Assembly: GCA_900696645.1 (NCBI GenBank)
Contig: CAADGV010000033.1
Location: forward strand, 186,001 to 250,000
Direction: 5' to 3'
From: an uncultured Chlorobiota bacterium
Lineage (GTDB): Bacteria; Bacteroidota; Ignavibacteria; UBA10030; UBA6906
Length of the DNA: 64,000 nt
A program made the translations under genes and the position numbers. A model generated the notes under the pieces. That model was given only the letters and a program-made list of their open reading frames with translations, searched no databases and was not told the DNA's origin. Positions 1 to 9,634 of the stretch are shown piece by piece. Every line of letters starts with the position of its first letter. Position 1 is the first letter of the stretch.

Positions 1-51
1 TTGGTCGAACGTGATATCGAGCGGCTGTTGCGCACAGAGTCTTGCTCATAA
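1..51 (+). other. Window-edge fragment: gene tail or divergent gene start
   Basis: Two readings fit. On the plus strand the first 51 bases read as a 16-residue charged tail (LVERDIERLLRTESCS) ending in TAA, which would be the end of the gene before hypF. On the minus strand an ATG at 49 follows a strong ribosome-binding sequence (AGGGAGG, complement of about 53-60), which would be the start of a divergent gene. Too little is present to choose. The plus-strand peptide looks more protein-like. Confidence 0.3.
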
Positions 52-262
52 ATCCTCCCTGCAATCCTGCCACACTTCCAACTCCCAAATATGACAAAAG
101 GGAGGGGTTGGAGTCCCATTTGTGAGAAATCACGCCAGGAAAATACTCCAAAACCCGCTGAAAAAAGCATTTTAGAGGGCATGATTGTTGACTTATGCTA
201 CAGTAACCTCCAAAAGGCTGAACCATTTTGCCAACTCATTGAGCGCTATGCGTATTGCAAAC

Positions 263-2605
263 ATGTCCCGGCTAAGAGTTGTGATTCACGGTGCCGTGCA
301 AGGTGTGGGGTTCCGTCCGTTCATATTCAGGCTTGCGTCCGATTGTCATTTGAACGGCTGGATAGAAAACTCCCCGCAAGGAGTTTGCATTGAGGTTGAA
401 GGTGCCAAGGATTCGTTGGAGATGTTTCTTCTTCGTGTTGTGTCGGAGAAGCCGCAGCACGCTTTCATTCAAAGCTTGGAATCAACGTACCTTGATGCGG
501 TACACTACTCCGGGTTTGAAATTCGATCGAGCAATCATACAGGTAAGCAAACGGCTCTTGTTCTTCCCGACATCGCCATATGCCCTGAGTGTTTGAGCGA
601 GTTGTTCGATCCGTTGAATCGTCGGTATCTGTATCCCTTCATCAATTGTACACATTGCGGCCCGCGATTCAGCATTATTCAGTCGCTGCCGTACGATCGC
701 GTCAATACAACGATGAAGCAGTTCGATATGTGTGTGGAATGCCGGCGTGAGTACGACAATCCGGGTGACCGCCGGTTTCATGCGCAGCCGATTGCGTGCC
801 CGCAGTGCGGGCCGCATATTGAGTTGTGGAATGCCGACGGACAAATAGTCTCAAAGGGAAGTGAAGCAGTAACCGCTGTCGTGCAGCACATTCACGCAGG
901 CAGAATTGTTGCCGTGAAAGGTCTCGGCGGTTTTCACCTGCTCGTTGATGCAGCAAACGAAGATGCTGTAGTGAAGCTGCGATATAGAAAGCGTCGTGAG
1001 GCGAAGCCGTTTGCGGTGATGTTTCCTTCACTTTCGGAGATACGGATGGAATGTGAAGTATCCGCTTTGGAACGACAGGCCCTTCAATCCTCTGAAGCAC
1101 CGATCGTTCTGCTTCGGAAGCGATCAGACAACAATTCACACATTGCGCCCTCGGTAGCTCCCGCGAACCCGTACATTGGCGCAATGTTGCCGTATACTCC
1201 GCTTCATCATCTCTTAATGAAAGAATTCAGTAGCCCCGTTGTTGCTACGAGTGGAAATGTTTCCGATGAACCAATTTGCATTGATGAATATGAAGCGTTG
1301 CAAAGGCTTCAGGGAATTGCCGATCTGTTTCTTGTCCATAACCGTCCCATTCAACGGCATGTCGATGATTCGGTTGTAAGAGTCATGTTGGGTAGGGAAC
1401 AGGTGTTGCGGCGAGCCAGGGGCTACGCTCCGCTTCCGATTCGAGTAAAGAATGAAATACCGACGATGATTGCTGTCGGCGCCCATCAGAAGAACACGGT
1501 ATCAGTGTCAAGCGGAAGAAATGTGTTTGTGAGCCAACACATTGGCGATCTCGAAACACCGGAAGCACTCAGTGCATTTACGAATGTTACCGGCGACCTT
1601 CAGAGTCTTCTGGCGATTTCCCCGGAACTGGCTGTCACAGATTTGCATCCTGATTATCTTTCCACGCAATACGCACAGTCCACCGGCCTGCCTCTCACAC
1701 ACGTCCAGCATCACATTGCCCATGTGGCGGCTTGCATGGCTGAGAATGAACTTGATGACAATGTGCTTGGTGTGTCGTGGGATGGGACAGGGCTCGGATT
1801 TGACGGCACAATATGGGGAGGAGAGTTTTTTTTAGTGGATGGTTCAGAATTCCGACGCGTTGCTGCTTTCAAGGAGTTTAGTCTTCCCGGTGGTTCGCAG
1901 GCCGTCCGCGAGCCCAGGCGCGTTGCAATTGGTTTGCTTCATACGATGCTCGGTGATGATGTTTTTGTTATGAAGGATCTGTGGCCTGTTTCTGCGTTTA
2001 CACATACGGATTTGCGACTCATCCAGCGAATGATGGTTCAAGGCGTGAACTCTCCCCGAACGACAAGCGTCGGCCGCCTGTTTGACGCGGTTGCGTCGAT
2101 TGCGAATCTCGCGCACAAAGTGACCTTCGAAGGGCAGGCTGCGATGGCTCTGGAATATGCCATTGACAGTAATGAGCAGCAGTCATTCTACGATTATCAT
2201 ATTGAAACAACACAACATGATCCGCTGCGATTCAGCATCAACTGGGCTCCGATGATTGTTGGAATTATTCACGATGTGAATGTTGGAATACCCGTGTCAC
2301 TTATTTCGGCTAAATTCCATAACACTCTTGCCGAGATGATTGTCGGAGTTGCTCGTCTTCATGGTACGGGGCGAGTCGCTTTGACCGGAGGCTGCTTTCA
2401 AAACAGGTACCTCACCGAACGTACAGTGGAACGGCTTCGTCAAGAAGGCTTTACGCCTTACTGGCATCAACGAATTCCACCGAATGACGGCGGGATCTCG
2501 CTGGGGCAGGTCGTCTGTGCCGCGAAGATGAATGTTAGGGCTGATAACATGCCTGACCATGAGTTGTTGCACAATCCATTTGTGCTGATTCCATCGGATA
2601 ACTAA
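263..2605 (+). CDS. hypF: Carbamoyltransferase HypF, [NiFe]-hydrogenase maturation
   Basis: HypF converts carbamoyl phosphate and ATP into a carbamoyl-adenylate and passes the carbamoyl group to the C-terminal cysteine of HypE, where it becomes the cyanide ligand of the [NiFe] centre. The acylphosphatase domain is at the N-terminus (HGAVQGVGFRPF). It is followed by two paired CxxC zinc fingers (CPEC/CTHC and CVEC/CPQC), a YrdC-like domain, and a Kae1-like domain with HHIAHVAA. I chose the start at 263 because the family alignment begins just before the acylphosphatase motif; this gives 780 residues, close to the usual length. In-frame ATGs at 185 and 248 are alternatives. It heads a same-strand run with hypC and hypD, separated from hypC by 24 bases. 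Confidence 0.95.
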   Translation: MSRLRVVIHGAVQGVGFRPFIFRLASDCHLNGWIENSPQGVCIEVEGAKDSLEMFLLRVVSEKPQHAFIQSLESTYLDAVHYSGFEIRSSNHTGKQTALVLPDIAICPECLSELFDPLNRRYLYPFINCTHCGPRFSIIQSLPYDRVNTTMKQFDMCVECRREYDNPGDRRFHAQPIACPQCGPHIELWNADGQIVSKGSEAVTAVVQHIHAGRIVAVKGLGGFHLLVDAANEDAVVKLRYRKRREAKPFAVMFPSLSEIRMECEVSALERQALQSSEAPIVLLRKRSDNNSHIAPSVAPANPYIGAMLPYTPLHHLLMKEFSSPVVATSGNVSDEPICIDEYEALQRLQGIADLFLVHNRPIQRHVDDSVVRVMLGREQVLRRARGYAPLPIRVKNEIPTMIAVGAHQKNTVSVSSGRNVFVSQHIGDLETPEALSAFTNVTGDLQSLLAISPELAVTDLHPDYLSTQYAQSTGLPLTHVQHHIAHVAACMAENELDDNVLGVSWDGTGLGFDGTIWGGEFFLVDGSEFRRVAAFKEFSLPGGSQAVREPRRVAIGLLHTMLGDDVFVMKDLWPVSAFTHTDLRLIQRMMVQGVNSPRTTSVGRLFDAVASIANLAHKVTFEGQAAMALEYAIDSNEQQSFYDYHIETTQHDPLRFSINWAPMIVGIIHDVNVGIPVSLISAKFHNTLAEMIVGVARLHGTGRVALTGGCFQNRYLTERTVERLRQEGFTPYWHQRIPPNDGGISLGQVVCAAKMNVRADNMPDHELLHNPFVLIPSDN

Positions 2606-2629
2606 GACGTCTCGAAAAGGAGGCCCGCA

Positions 2630-2887
2630 ATGTGTCTTGCAATTCCCGGAAAGGTTTTGACGATAGAAAAGGATGCTCAACCTGTGATGGGGAATGTCAG
2701 CTTCGCCGGCATTCAGCGGCGTGTTTGCCTGGAATGGCTGCCCGACGTGAACGTGGGAGAGTATGTTCTTGTGCATGTGGGCTTTGCGTTGAGCAAGGTT
2801 GATGAAAAGGAGGCGAAGGAGACTCTGGATATTCTGCGAAAGATGGGTGAAGGGCTTGATGAGTTGAAACAAGACGGAGACGCGTAG
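2630..2887 (+). CDS. hypC: Hydrogenase maturation chaperone HypC
   Basis: An 85-residue HypC/HupF protein. The family starts with Met-Cys, and that cysteine holds the Fe(CN)2CO unit together with HypD before transfer to the hydrogenase large subunit. The protein begins MCLAIPGKV, the diagnostic motif, and has a clear AAAGGAGG ribosome-binding site about six bases upstream. It sits between hypF and hypD, which starts one base after its stop codon, so HypC and HypD, which form a complex, are probably made together. Confidence 0.95.
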   Translation: MCLAIPGKVLTIEKDAQPVMGNVSFAGIQRRVCLEWLPDVNVGEYVLVHVGFALSKVDEKEAKETLDILRKMGEGLDELKQDGDA

Positions 2888-2888
2888 C

Positions 2889-3995
2889 ATGAGATTCATC
2901 GATGAATATCGCGATGGTGAGATAGCCCGACGTTATGCAGAAGAAATCAAGAGGATCACGACACGTACGTGGACTCTCATGGAAATCTGCGGCGGACAAA
3001 CCCATTCGATTGTAAAAAGTGGAATTGAATCACTCTTGCCCGAAGAAATCCAGCTTGTTCACGGCCCCGGTTGCCCGGTGTGCGTAACGCCTCTTGAAAT
3101 TATCGACAAGGCGATAGCAATCGCCTCACGACCGGATGTTATCTTCACATCGTTTGGAGACATGCTGCGTGTACCCGGCTCACACAAGGATCTGCTTGCA
3201 GTCAAAGCCGAGGGTGGAGATGTACGGATGGTGTATTCACCCCTCGACGCATTGACTGTCGCGAAAAACAATCCCGACAAACGCGTAGTCTTCTTCGCGG
3301 TGGGCTTCGAGACAACAGCCCCTGCCAATGCAATGGCCGTGAAAGAAGCAAGAAGGCGGAACATTCTGAATTTCTCAATACTCAGTTCACATGTTTTGGT
3401 TCCGCCTGCTATCGCGGCAATTCTCTCATCTTCAACAAACAGGGTACAAGGATTGCTGGCAGCGGGACATGTTTGCACCGTGATGGGTTACGAAGAGTAC
3501 TTTCCTCTTGTTGAGAAGTACAAGGTCCCGATTGTTGTTACGGGTTTCGAGCCGGTTGATATCCTTCAGGGAATTTACATGACGGTGAAACAGCTTGAAG
3601 AAGGGCGATGTGAGGTGGAAAACCAGTATTCCCGCTCTGTGCGTAGAGAAGGAAATCTGGCCGCACGAGCATTGTTAAGAGAAGTGTTTGCTGTAATTGA
3701 TCGGAAATGGCGAGGGATCGGCGAAATTCCATCAAGCGGATTCGGCTTATCCGAACTGTACGCTGATTTTGACGCCGGGAAGATATTCGGAGTTGAATCA
3801 ATCGAGGTTCAAGAACCTGCTATGTGCATTGCAGGAGACGTGCTGCGAGGAATACGGAAACCTCACGAGTGCCCCGCATTTGGAAACGAGTGTAACCCGG
3901 AACACCCGCTCGGTGCCCCGATGGTGTCGTCCGAAGGCGCCTGTGCAGCATACTATCACTACGGAAAAATACGAAACCCCATATCAACACAATGA
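2889..3995 (+). CDS. hypD: Hydrogenase iron-sulfur assembly protein HypD
   Basis: HypD is the [4Fe-4S] scaffold on which the Fe(CN)2CO unit of [NiFe] hydrogenase is built. The 368 residues carry the family cysteine motifs CGGQTHSI near residue 35 and GPGCPVC near residue 60, and further conserved cysteines near the C-terminus (ECPAFGNEC). Length is normal. It starts one base after hypC, and its stop overlaps the ATG of the next gene (ATGA), so the glutamine-synthetase-like gene is translationally coupled to it. This is unexpected for a hyp cluster. Confidence 0.95.
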   Translation: MRFIDEYRDGEIARRYAEEIKRITTRTWTLMEICGGQTHSIVKSGIESLLPEEIQLVHGPGCPVCVTPLEIIDKAIAIASRPDVIFTSFGDMLRVPGSHKDLLAVKAEGGDVRMVYSPLDALTVAKNNPDKRVVFFAVGFETTAPANAMAVKEARRRNILNFSILSSHVLVPPAIAAILSSSTNRVQGLLAAGHVCTVMGYEEYFPLVEKYKVPIVVTGFEPVDILQGIYMTVKQLEEGRCEVENQYSRSVRREGNLAARALLREVFAVIDRKWRGIGEIPSSGFGLSELYADFDAGKIFGVESIEVQEPAMCIAGDVLRGIRKPHECPAFGNECNPEHPLGAPMVSSEGACAAYYHYGKIRNPISTQ

Positions 3996-5536
3996 CTATG
4001 AACGCCAGCTACGCCCTGACCAATCCCATATCGTTACTTGTCGACAAGCGGCCGGAAGATTTCACACGCGAAGACATGATTGCGGTGATTGAGCAAAAGC
4101 GCATCGAGCGAATCACATTCCGGTATACCGCGCTCGACGGCAAACTCAAAGAACTGAAAATCCCGGTATCAAGTCGATATCAGGCCGAGCGTATTCTTGC
4201 GGATGGCGAGAGGGTTGACGGCTCATCGTTGTTCAAGGGAATGGTTGATACAGCGCTTTCCGACTTATATGTCGTTCCCGTCTATAAGACTGCATTCCTC
4301 AATCCATTTGATGAAAGCAGTCTGGACTTTATCTGTCGCTATCTTACGCGTGAGGGCCAGCTGGCCCCTTTTGCGCCTGATACCATTCTTCACAATGCAA
4401 GCAGGCTGTTCAAGGAACGAACGAAGCTGGAATTGTACGCCCTCGGTGAACTTGAGTTTTTCCTGTTAAGCGAGAATAAATCAAACATCTATCTTTCCTC
4501 AAAACAACGGGGGTATCATGCCGCCGGCCCGTTTGTGAAAAGCGGGTTAGTGTTGGATGAAATGGTTCGATACATCTCGCAGTGTACCGGCTCTGTGAAG
4601 TATGCACACAGCGAGGTGGGGTATGTTGAGAGTGTGCGCAGTGACGTGGAAGAAATTGCAGGAAAGCAGGCCGAGCAGTTGGAGGTGGAATTCCTTCCGC
4701 AGCCCATTGTAGATGCAGCGGATTCTCTCGTGCTTGCCCGGTGGCTGATTCGGAATGTTGCTTACAAACATGGCTGCGTGGCGACATTCACACCCAAACT
4801 CGAAGAAGGCGTTGCCGGAAACGGCCTGCACGTGCACATGGAAGTTCTTCGCAATGGAAAGAATATCATGACGGATGAGTCGGGAAAACTCTCCGCGACT
4901 GCAAAGAAAGTCATTGGCGGCCTGTGCACCTATGCAGATTCGTTAACCGCATTTGGAAACACCGTGTCTGCCGCGTATTTGCGACTTGTGCCAAACCAGG
5001 AGGCGCCGACAAGAATCTGCTGGAGCGACATGAATAGAAGCGCCATGATTCGTGTGCCGCTCGGGTGGGCAAGCCTGAACAATCTTGCTCAAGTCCTCAA
5101 TCCGCAGCAAAAGCAAAAACTGGAGCAGGGAGAGGGACGTCAGACAGTCGAACTCCGGAGTCCGGACGGAAGCGCCATGGTACATCTGATGATGGCCGGA
5201 ATCACGATGGCAGCGGAATGGGGTCTGACATCAGATGAGTCGACAGATATCGCGGAACGACTCTATGTTGCGGGAAATATTTTCAAAGATCACAAACTCC
5301 TTGGCACGTTGACTGCGCTTCCCAAAAGTTGCGTGGAGTCATCACGAATTCTTGTGGAAAAAAAGGACCTCTACGAAAGGGAGGGAATCTTCCCGCCGAG
5401 CATCATCAACTATGTTGCAAAGTTACTCGCACATGAAGATGACGAAGATATGAACCAGCGTTTGGTTGATTTGCCTGCTGACGACCGTCTGCATGAAACG
5501 AGGCGTATTATGCATCAGGACATTCATCGACACTAA
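3992..5536 (+). CDS. Glutamine synthetase family protein (GlnA-like ligase)
   Basis: A 514-residue member of the glutamine synthetase/guanido kinase superfamily. Visible hallmarks are the N-terminal beta-grasp motif DGSSLFKGM, the metal-ligand region LGELEFFL, the ATP/glutamate-binding segment GNGLHVHME (the GxGxHxH pattern), and the later NRSAMIRVP and VELRSPD motifs. The true substrate could be ammonia plus glutamate or another amine (gamma-glutamyl ligase); I cannot tell which. The ATG overlaps the hypD stop by four bases. A second in-frame ATG lies two codons later at 3998. No link with hydrogenase assembly is known to me, so the coupling may simply reflect a shared transcript. Confidence 0.85.
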   Translation: MTMNASYALTNPISLLVDKRPEDFTREDMIAVIEQKRIERITFRYTALDGKLKELKIPVSSRYQAERILADGERVDGSSLFKGMVDTALSDLYVVPVYKTAFLNPFDESSLDFICRYLTREGQLAPFAPDTILHNASRLFKERTKLELYALGELEFFLLSENKSNIYLSSKQRGYHAAGPFVKSGLVLDEMVRYISQCTGSVKYAHSEVGYVESVRSDVEEIAGKQAEQLEVEFLPQPIVDAADSLVLARWLIRNVAYKHGCVATFTPKLEEGVAGNGLHVHMEVLRNGKNIMTDESGKLSATAKKVIGGLCTYADSLTAFGNTVSAAYLRLVPNQEAPTRICWSDMNRSAMIRVPLGWASLNNLAQVLNPQQKQKLEQGEGRQTVELRSPDGSAMVHLMMAGITMAAEWGLTSDESTDIAERLYVAGNIFKDHKLLGTLTALPKSCVESSRILVEKKDLYEREGIFPPSIINYVAKLLAHEDDEDMNQRLVDLPADDRLHETRRIMHQDIHRH

Positions 5537-5581
5537 ACTGGAGTGTAAACGTTACATTATTCACAATACAAAGGAAACTAT

Positions 5582-7597
5582 ATGATACAGAGATGCCTCC
5601 TCGGAGCGCTGCTCGTGATCATGTGTGTCGGGTACGTGCAAGCACAATCATTTGATCCGGCTCGAAAGGGAGCGGAATATTGTGCAGAGAAGAAGCAAAA
5701 CTCCATCCACCAATTTGATCGGCTTGCATTGTCGCCCGGAAGCCCGAAGCATTCCTTCGACGTTCTGGACTACAAGCTCGACCTTGATTTGTACAGTTGC
5801 TTCTTCACTCCGTATCCGAAATCGTTTACGGCCAGCAACGTGATCACGTTTCGCGTCGATTCAGTATTGTCCTCAATAGCGCTGAATGCGGTGAATACAT
5901 CAATGGTTATTGATTCTGTTGCGCTGGCGGGCGTTTCGTTTACGCATACGTCCAACATTCTCACAATCACGCTTGATTCGACATATCAGGAAGGGAGAAT
6001 TGTTCAGGTGAAGATTTATTATCGTCACCTGAATGTAAGTGATGGCGCGTTCTATGCAAGCAACGGCATGATATTCACAGACTGTGAGCCTGAAGGAGCA
6101 CGGAAGTGGTTTCCGTGCTGGGACAGGCCTTCTGACAAAGCGACATTGAATCTTACTACGAAAGTCCCGGCAACGGTGAAGCTCGGGTCAAACGGACGCC
6201 TTGCCGATTCCACGCGCATTGCCGATACTATCTGGTACAATTGGATCAGCCGCGACCCTATTGCAACATACTTGATGGTGATGTCGGGGAAAGTGAATTA
6301 CAATCTCGATATTATTCACTGGAAGAATCCACAGAGTCCCAATGACAGTATTCCGATCAGATTCTATTGGAATGCGGGAGAGAATCAGACCAATCTCAAC
6401 AATATCAAAACGAAAATCATCCCGATGACGACGGAGTTCTCCCGTCTTTTCGGCGATCATCCGTTTGAGAAAAATGGTTTTGCAACGCTCAATAGTCAGT
6501 TTACGTGGGGAGGAATGGAAAACCAGACATTAACCAGTCTGTGCCCGAACTGCTGGAGCGAAAACCTTGTTTCGCATGAGTATGCACATCAATGGTTCGG
6601 TGACATGATTTCGCCCGCAACATGGGCGGATATCTGGCTGAACGAAGGATTTGCAACGTACGGCGAGGCAATCTGGTTTGAGTATACAGGCGGGTACACA
6701 TCCTATAAAAATGATATCAACGCTGATGCAAGCTACTACCTGAGCAACAACCCGGGTTGGCCGATTTACAATCCGTCGTGGGCTGTCACAACTCCTCCGA
6801 CAAGTACGCTATTCAATACGGCAATCACGTACTATAAAGGCGCTTGTGTTCTTCACATGCTTCGCTATATGTTGGGCGATTCCACATTCTTTGCTGCAAT
6901 TAAAGCGTACGCAACAGATGCCGCATACTTCAAACACATGTCTGCTGCAACCGCGGATTTCATCACGAAGATCAATGATGCCACCGGACAAAACCTGACG
7001 TGGTTCTTCGATCAGTGGATCTATCAGCCCAATCATCCCGTCTATCAAAACGGGTATTATTTCACCTCGTTAGGCGGCGGTGAATGGCGTGCAACGTTTG
7101 TTGCGCGGCAGACACAAACTACTCCGCCATTCTTCCGGATGCCCATTGAACTGAAGTTTACATTCTCAACGGGTCCTGACACAACAATCAGGGTTATGAA
7201 TGATGTGAACAATCAGATCTTCACGTTTACATTCACTCGCCAGCCGACCGGTTTGACATTCGACCCGGGAAACAATATCGTATTGAAGCAGGGGACAACA
7301 GTAGTCGGAGTCCCGGCGGGAACAACGCTGCCCGACGAGTTTGCTCTGCATCAGAATTATCCGAACCCGTTCAATCCGGTAACAACCATCAAATACGATA
7401 TTCCGCAGCAGGCACAAGTTCGGTTAACGGTGTATGATCAACTGGGCAGACAAGTCGATCGGCTTGTCGACGAAGAGATGCCCGGCGGAAGTTACGCCGT
7501 ACAGTTCGACGGTTCGAAGTACAGTTCAGGCGTGTACTACTACAGATTGGAAGCGGGTAGGTTTGCCAAAACAATGTCGCTGGTGTTGGTGAAATAA
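5582..7597 (+). CDS. Secreted M1-family aminopeptidase with T9SS sorting domain
   Basis: A zinc metallopeptidase of the M1 family, predicted to be exported. The signal peptide covers about residues 1-22. The exopeptidase motif GGMEN lies near residue 310, and the zinc site HEYAHQWFGD near 331 with the third ligand in NEGFATYGEA, giving the HExxH-18-E spacing of active enzymes. The last ~75 residues form a T9SS type A sorting domain beginning NYPNPFNP, so the mature enzyme is probably on the cell surface or released. It lies 45 bases after the glutamine-synthetase-like gene, and its stop codon directly abuts the ATG of hypE, an odd place for a secreted peptidase. Confidence 0.93.
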   Translation: MIQRCLLGALLVIMCVGYVQAQSFDPARKGAEYCAEKKQNSIHQFDRLALSPGSPKHSFDVLDYKLDLDLYSCFFTPYPKSFTASNVITFRVDSVLSSIALNAVNTSMVIDSVALAGVSFTHTSNILTITLDSTYQEGRIVQVKIYYRHLNVSDGAFYASNGMIFTDCEPEGARKWFPCWDRPSDKATLNLTTKVPATVKLGSNGRLADSTRIADTIWYNWISRDPIATYLMVMSGKVNYNLDIIHWKNPQSPNDSIPIRFYWNAGENQTNLNNIKTKIIPMTTEFSRLFGDHPFEKNGFATLNSQFTWGGMENQTLTSLCPNCWSENLVSHEYAHQWFGDMISPATWADIWLNEGFATYGEAIWFEYTGGYTSYKNDINADASYYLSNNPGWPIYNPSWAVTTPPTSTLFNTAITYYKGACVLHMLRYMLGDSTFFAAIKAYATDAAYFKHMSAATADFITKINDATGQNLTWFFDQWIYQPNHPVYQNGYYFTSLGGGEWRATFVARQTQTTPPFFRMPIELKFTFSTGPDTTIRVMNDVNNQIFTFTFTRQPTGLTFDPGNNIVLKQGTTVVGVPAGTTLPDEFALHQNYPNPFNPVTTIKYDIPQQAQVRLTVYDQLGRQVDRLVDEEMPGGSYAVQFDGSKYSSGVYYYRLEAGRFAKTMSLVLVK

Positions 7598-8665
7598 ATG
7601 AATCAGAAACCCGAAATCAACATTAATGCAGGCATGTCGTGTCCGATTCCGTTGACGGACTACAAGAATGTCCTGCTCGCTCACGGAAGCGGAGGCAAGC
7701 TGACGCATCAGTTGATTCAGAAGGTGTTTCTGTCACAGTTCAAGAATGAGGCGCTTGAGCCATTGCATGACGGTGCAATGCTCAACATCAATGGCTCACG
7801 CGTCGCTTTTTCTACGGATTCATACGTTGTAAGCCCGATTTTCTTTCCCGGCGGCAGTATCGGCGAACTGGCCGTAAACGGAACTGTAAATGACCTTGCT
7901 GTTTGTGGCGCCAATCCGATGTTCATCTCTGCAGGTTTCATCATTGAAGAAGGTCTCCCAATGGAGGAGTTGTGGAGGATTGTTGTTTCGATGGAAGTAG
8001 CCGCGAAGAAAGCGGGCGTCATATTGGTAACGGGCGATACCAAAGTTGTTGACCGGGGAAAGGCAGATAAGATATTCATCAATACCTCAGGTATCGGGGT
8101 TGTTGATGACGATATCGATATCAGCCCGAAGAACATTAAACCGGGCGATGCTATTATCTTAAGCGGGACAATCGCCGATCATGGCATTGCGATCATGTCC
8201 GTTCGGGAAGGACTTGAGTTTGAGACGCGCATTGAAAGTGATACGGCTCCGTTGAACGGGCTTGTGCGTGAGATGCTTTCAGCAAGCAAACGCATTCGCG
8301 TGATGCGCGACGCAACACGAGGAGGTGTGGCCAGCGTACTCAATGAGCTTGCGGAGAGTTCACATGTCGGGTTGATGATTGTTGAGGAGAACATTCCTGT
8401 GAAGGAGGAAGTACGCGGTGCATGCGAGATTCTTGGATTCGATCCGTTGTATGTAGCGAACGAAGGGAAACTGCTGGCCGTTGTGCCGAAGGATGATGCG
8501 GAGGTTGTACTCAAGGCAATGCGATCCCATCCGTTGGGAATTGACGCCCAGATTATTGGTGAGGCGACATCTGAGCATCCCCGCATCGTTGTGATGAAAA
8601 GCAGAATCGGCGGCACGCGGGTTGTAGATATGCTTTCAGGTGAACAATTGCCCAGGATCTGCTGA
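7598..8665 (+). CDS. hypE: Carbamoyl dehydratase HypE, [NiFe]-hydrogenase maturation
   Basis: HypE uses ATP to dehydrate the thiocarbamate on its C-terminal cysteine to thiocyanate, the cyanide donor for the active site. The 355 residues show the AIR-synthase-like fold motifs LLAHGSGGKL and FSTDSYVVSP near the N-terminus and DATRGGVASVLNE in the second half. The protein ends in PRIC, the conserved tail with the carbamoylated cysteine, so it should be functional. It begins immediately after the M1 peptidase stop codon. hypA, hypB and the hydrogenase itself are not in the window and may lie upstream. Confidence 0.95.
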   Translation: MNQKPEININAGMSCPIPLTDYKNVLLAHGSGGKLTHQLIQKVFLSQFKNEALEPLHDGAMLNINGSRVAFSTDSYVVSPIFFPGGSIGELAVNGTVNDLAVCGANPMFISAGFIIEEGLPMEELWRIVVSMEVAAKKAGVILVTGDTKVVDRGKADKIFINTSGIGVVDDDIDISPKNIKPGDAIILSGTIADHGIAIMSVREGLEFETRIESDTAPLNGLVREMLSASKRIRVMRDATRGGVASVLNELAESSHVGLMIVEENIPVKEEVRGACEILGFDPLYVANEGKLLAVVPKDDAEVVLKAMRSHPLGIDAQIIGEATSEHPRIVVMKSRIGGTRVVDMLSGEQLPRIC

Positions 8666-8738
8666 AGGAATGTACCCCGAGTTCTTCCCGCGTTGTATTT
8701 CTACTCAATTCTCATATCTTCCTACCTACCGCTTCCTT

Positions 8739-8872
8739 TAGAGACGGGGAATGAAAACTCGGCAAAACAAATCTAACCACAGAGGCGCAGAGGACGCGGA
8801 GGAAATACCTTGAAATTGAGAACACAATAAAGGTTTCTTTCTCTGCGATCTCAGCGTTCCCTGCGGTTAAAG
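8739..8872. repeat. 134-bp direct repeat, left copy (CCACAGAGGCGCAGAG type)
   Basis: The segment from TAGAGACG to GCGGTTAAAG recurs at 9457-9590 with only scattered differences and the same length. Its core is itself an inverted repeat: TAACCACAGAGGCGCAGAG near the left and CTCAGCGTTCCCTGCGGTTA near the right, so RNA from it would fold into a long hairpin. It lies between hypE and the HD gene and ends about 30 bases before that gene's start codon. The rest of the 236-base gap (8666-8901) shows nothing else recognisable. Confidence 0.9.
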
Positions 8873-8901
8873 CTTTTCGACCAGATTTTTAGGGGCAATG
8901 A

Positions 8902-9459
8902 ATGGTTCCCGATCGTCAGCGATCTCTCGAACTGTTGTATGAATACACAAAAACAGACAGTCTGCGAAAACACGCTTTCGCCGTTGAATCTGCTATGCGT
9001 GCCTACGCCCGCAAATTCGGCGAAGATGAAGAGAAGTGGGGCACTGCCGGGCTACTGCACGATTTCGACTATGAAATGTACCCGCAAGTACCCGACCACC
9101 CCATGAAAGGCTCTGAGATACTGCGGGAGCATGGCTATTCAGATGAAATCCGGACAACTATCGTCAGTCACGTTCCGGCAATGCAGGTACCGCGTGAGTT
9201 GTTGATGGCAAAGACGCTTTTTGCGTGCGACGAACTTAGTGGATTTATCGTTGCGTGTGCTATGGTTCGTCCGAACAAACTTGCTGACCTGAAGGCTTCC
9301 TCAGTCAAGAAGAAGCTAAGGGACAAGGCGTTTGCCAGAACTGTTAGCAGGGAGGATATTCAGTTGGGGATCGAGGAGATGGGAGTTGATGTAGATGAGC
9401 ATATAGAATTTGTTATTTCTGCGCTTTCTAACGTGGCCAAGGATATTGGCTTAGACTAG
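8902..9459 (+). CDS. HD-domain (HDIG-like) metal-dependent hydrolase
   Basis: A 185-residue HD-domain protein. The HD pair is in AGLLHDFDYEM near residue 52, and downstream histidines in VPDHPMKGSEI and TIVSHVPAM complete a typical metal-binding set. Such stand-alone HD proteins hydrolyse phosphoester bonds in nucleotides, but the substrate here is unknown. No signal peptide or membrane segment is seen, so it is probably cytoplasmic. Its stop codon TAG is the first three bases of the right-hand 134-bp repeat and its start lies about 30 bases after the left-hand copy, so the gene is framed almost exactly by the repeats. Confidence 0.85.
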   Translation: MVPDRQRSLELLYEYTKTDSLRKHAFAVESAMRAYARKFGEDEEKWGTAGLLHDFDYEMYPQVPDHPMKGSEILREHGYSDEIRTTIVSHVPAMQVPRELLMAKTLFACDELSGFIVACAMVRPNKLADLKASSVKKKLRDKAFARTVSREDIQLGIEEMGVDVDEHIEFVISALSNVAKDIGLD

Positions 9460-9590
9460 AGACGCGGATGAAAACTCGGCAAAAAAAATCTAACCGCAGA
9501 GGCGCAGAGAACGCGGAGGAAATACCTTGAGATTGAGAACACCATTAAAGGTTTCCTTCTCTGCGATCTCAGCGTTCCCTGCGGTTAAAG
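9457..9590. repeat. 134-bp direct repeat, right copy
   Basis: Second copy of the repeat at 8739-8872, in the same orientation and of equal length, starting at the stop codon of the HD gene. It has the same internal inverted repeat (CCGCAGAGGCGCAGAG against CTCAGCGTTCCCTGCGG). Together the two copies make a composite-element-like frame around one gene. Confidence 0.9.
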
Positions 9591-9634
9591 ATTTTCATCT
9601 GTGATTCTCATCGACTTCATAAGAAGCATCCCTT

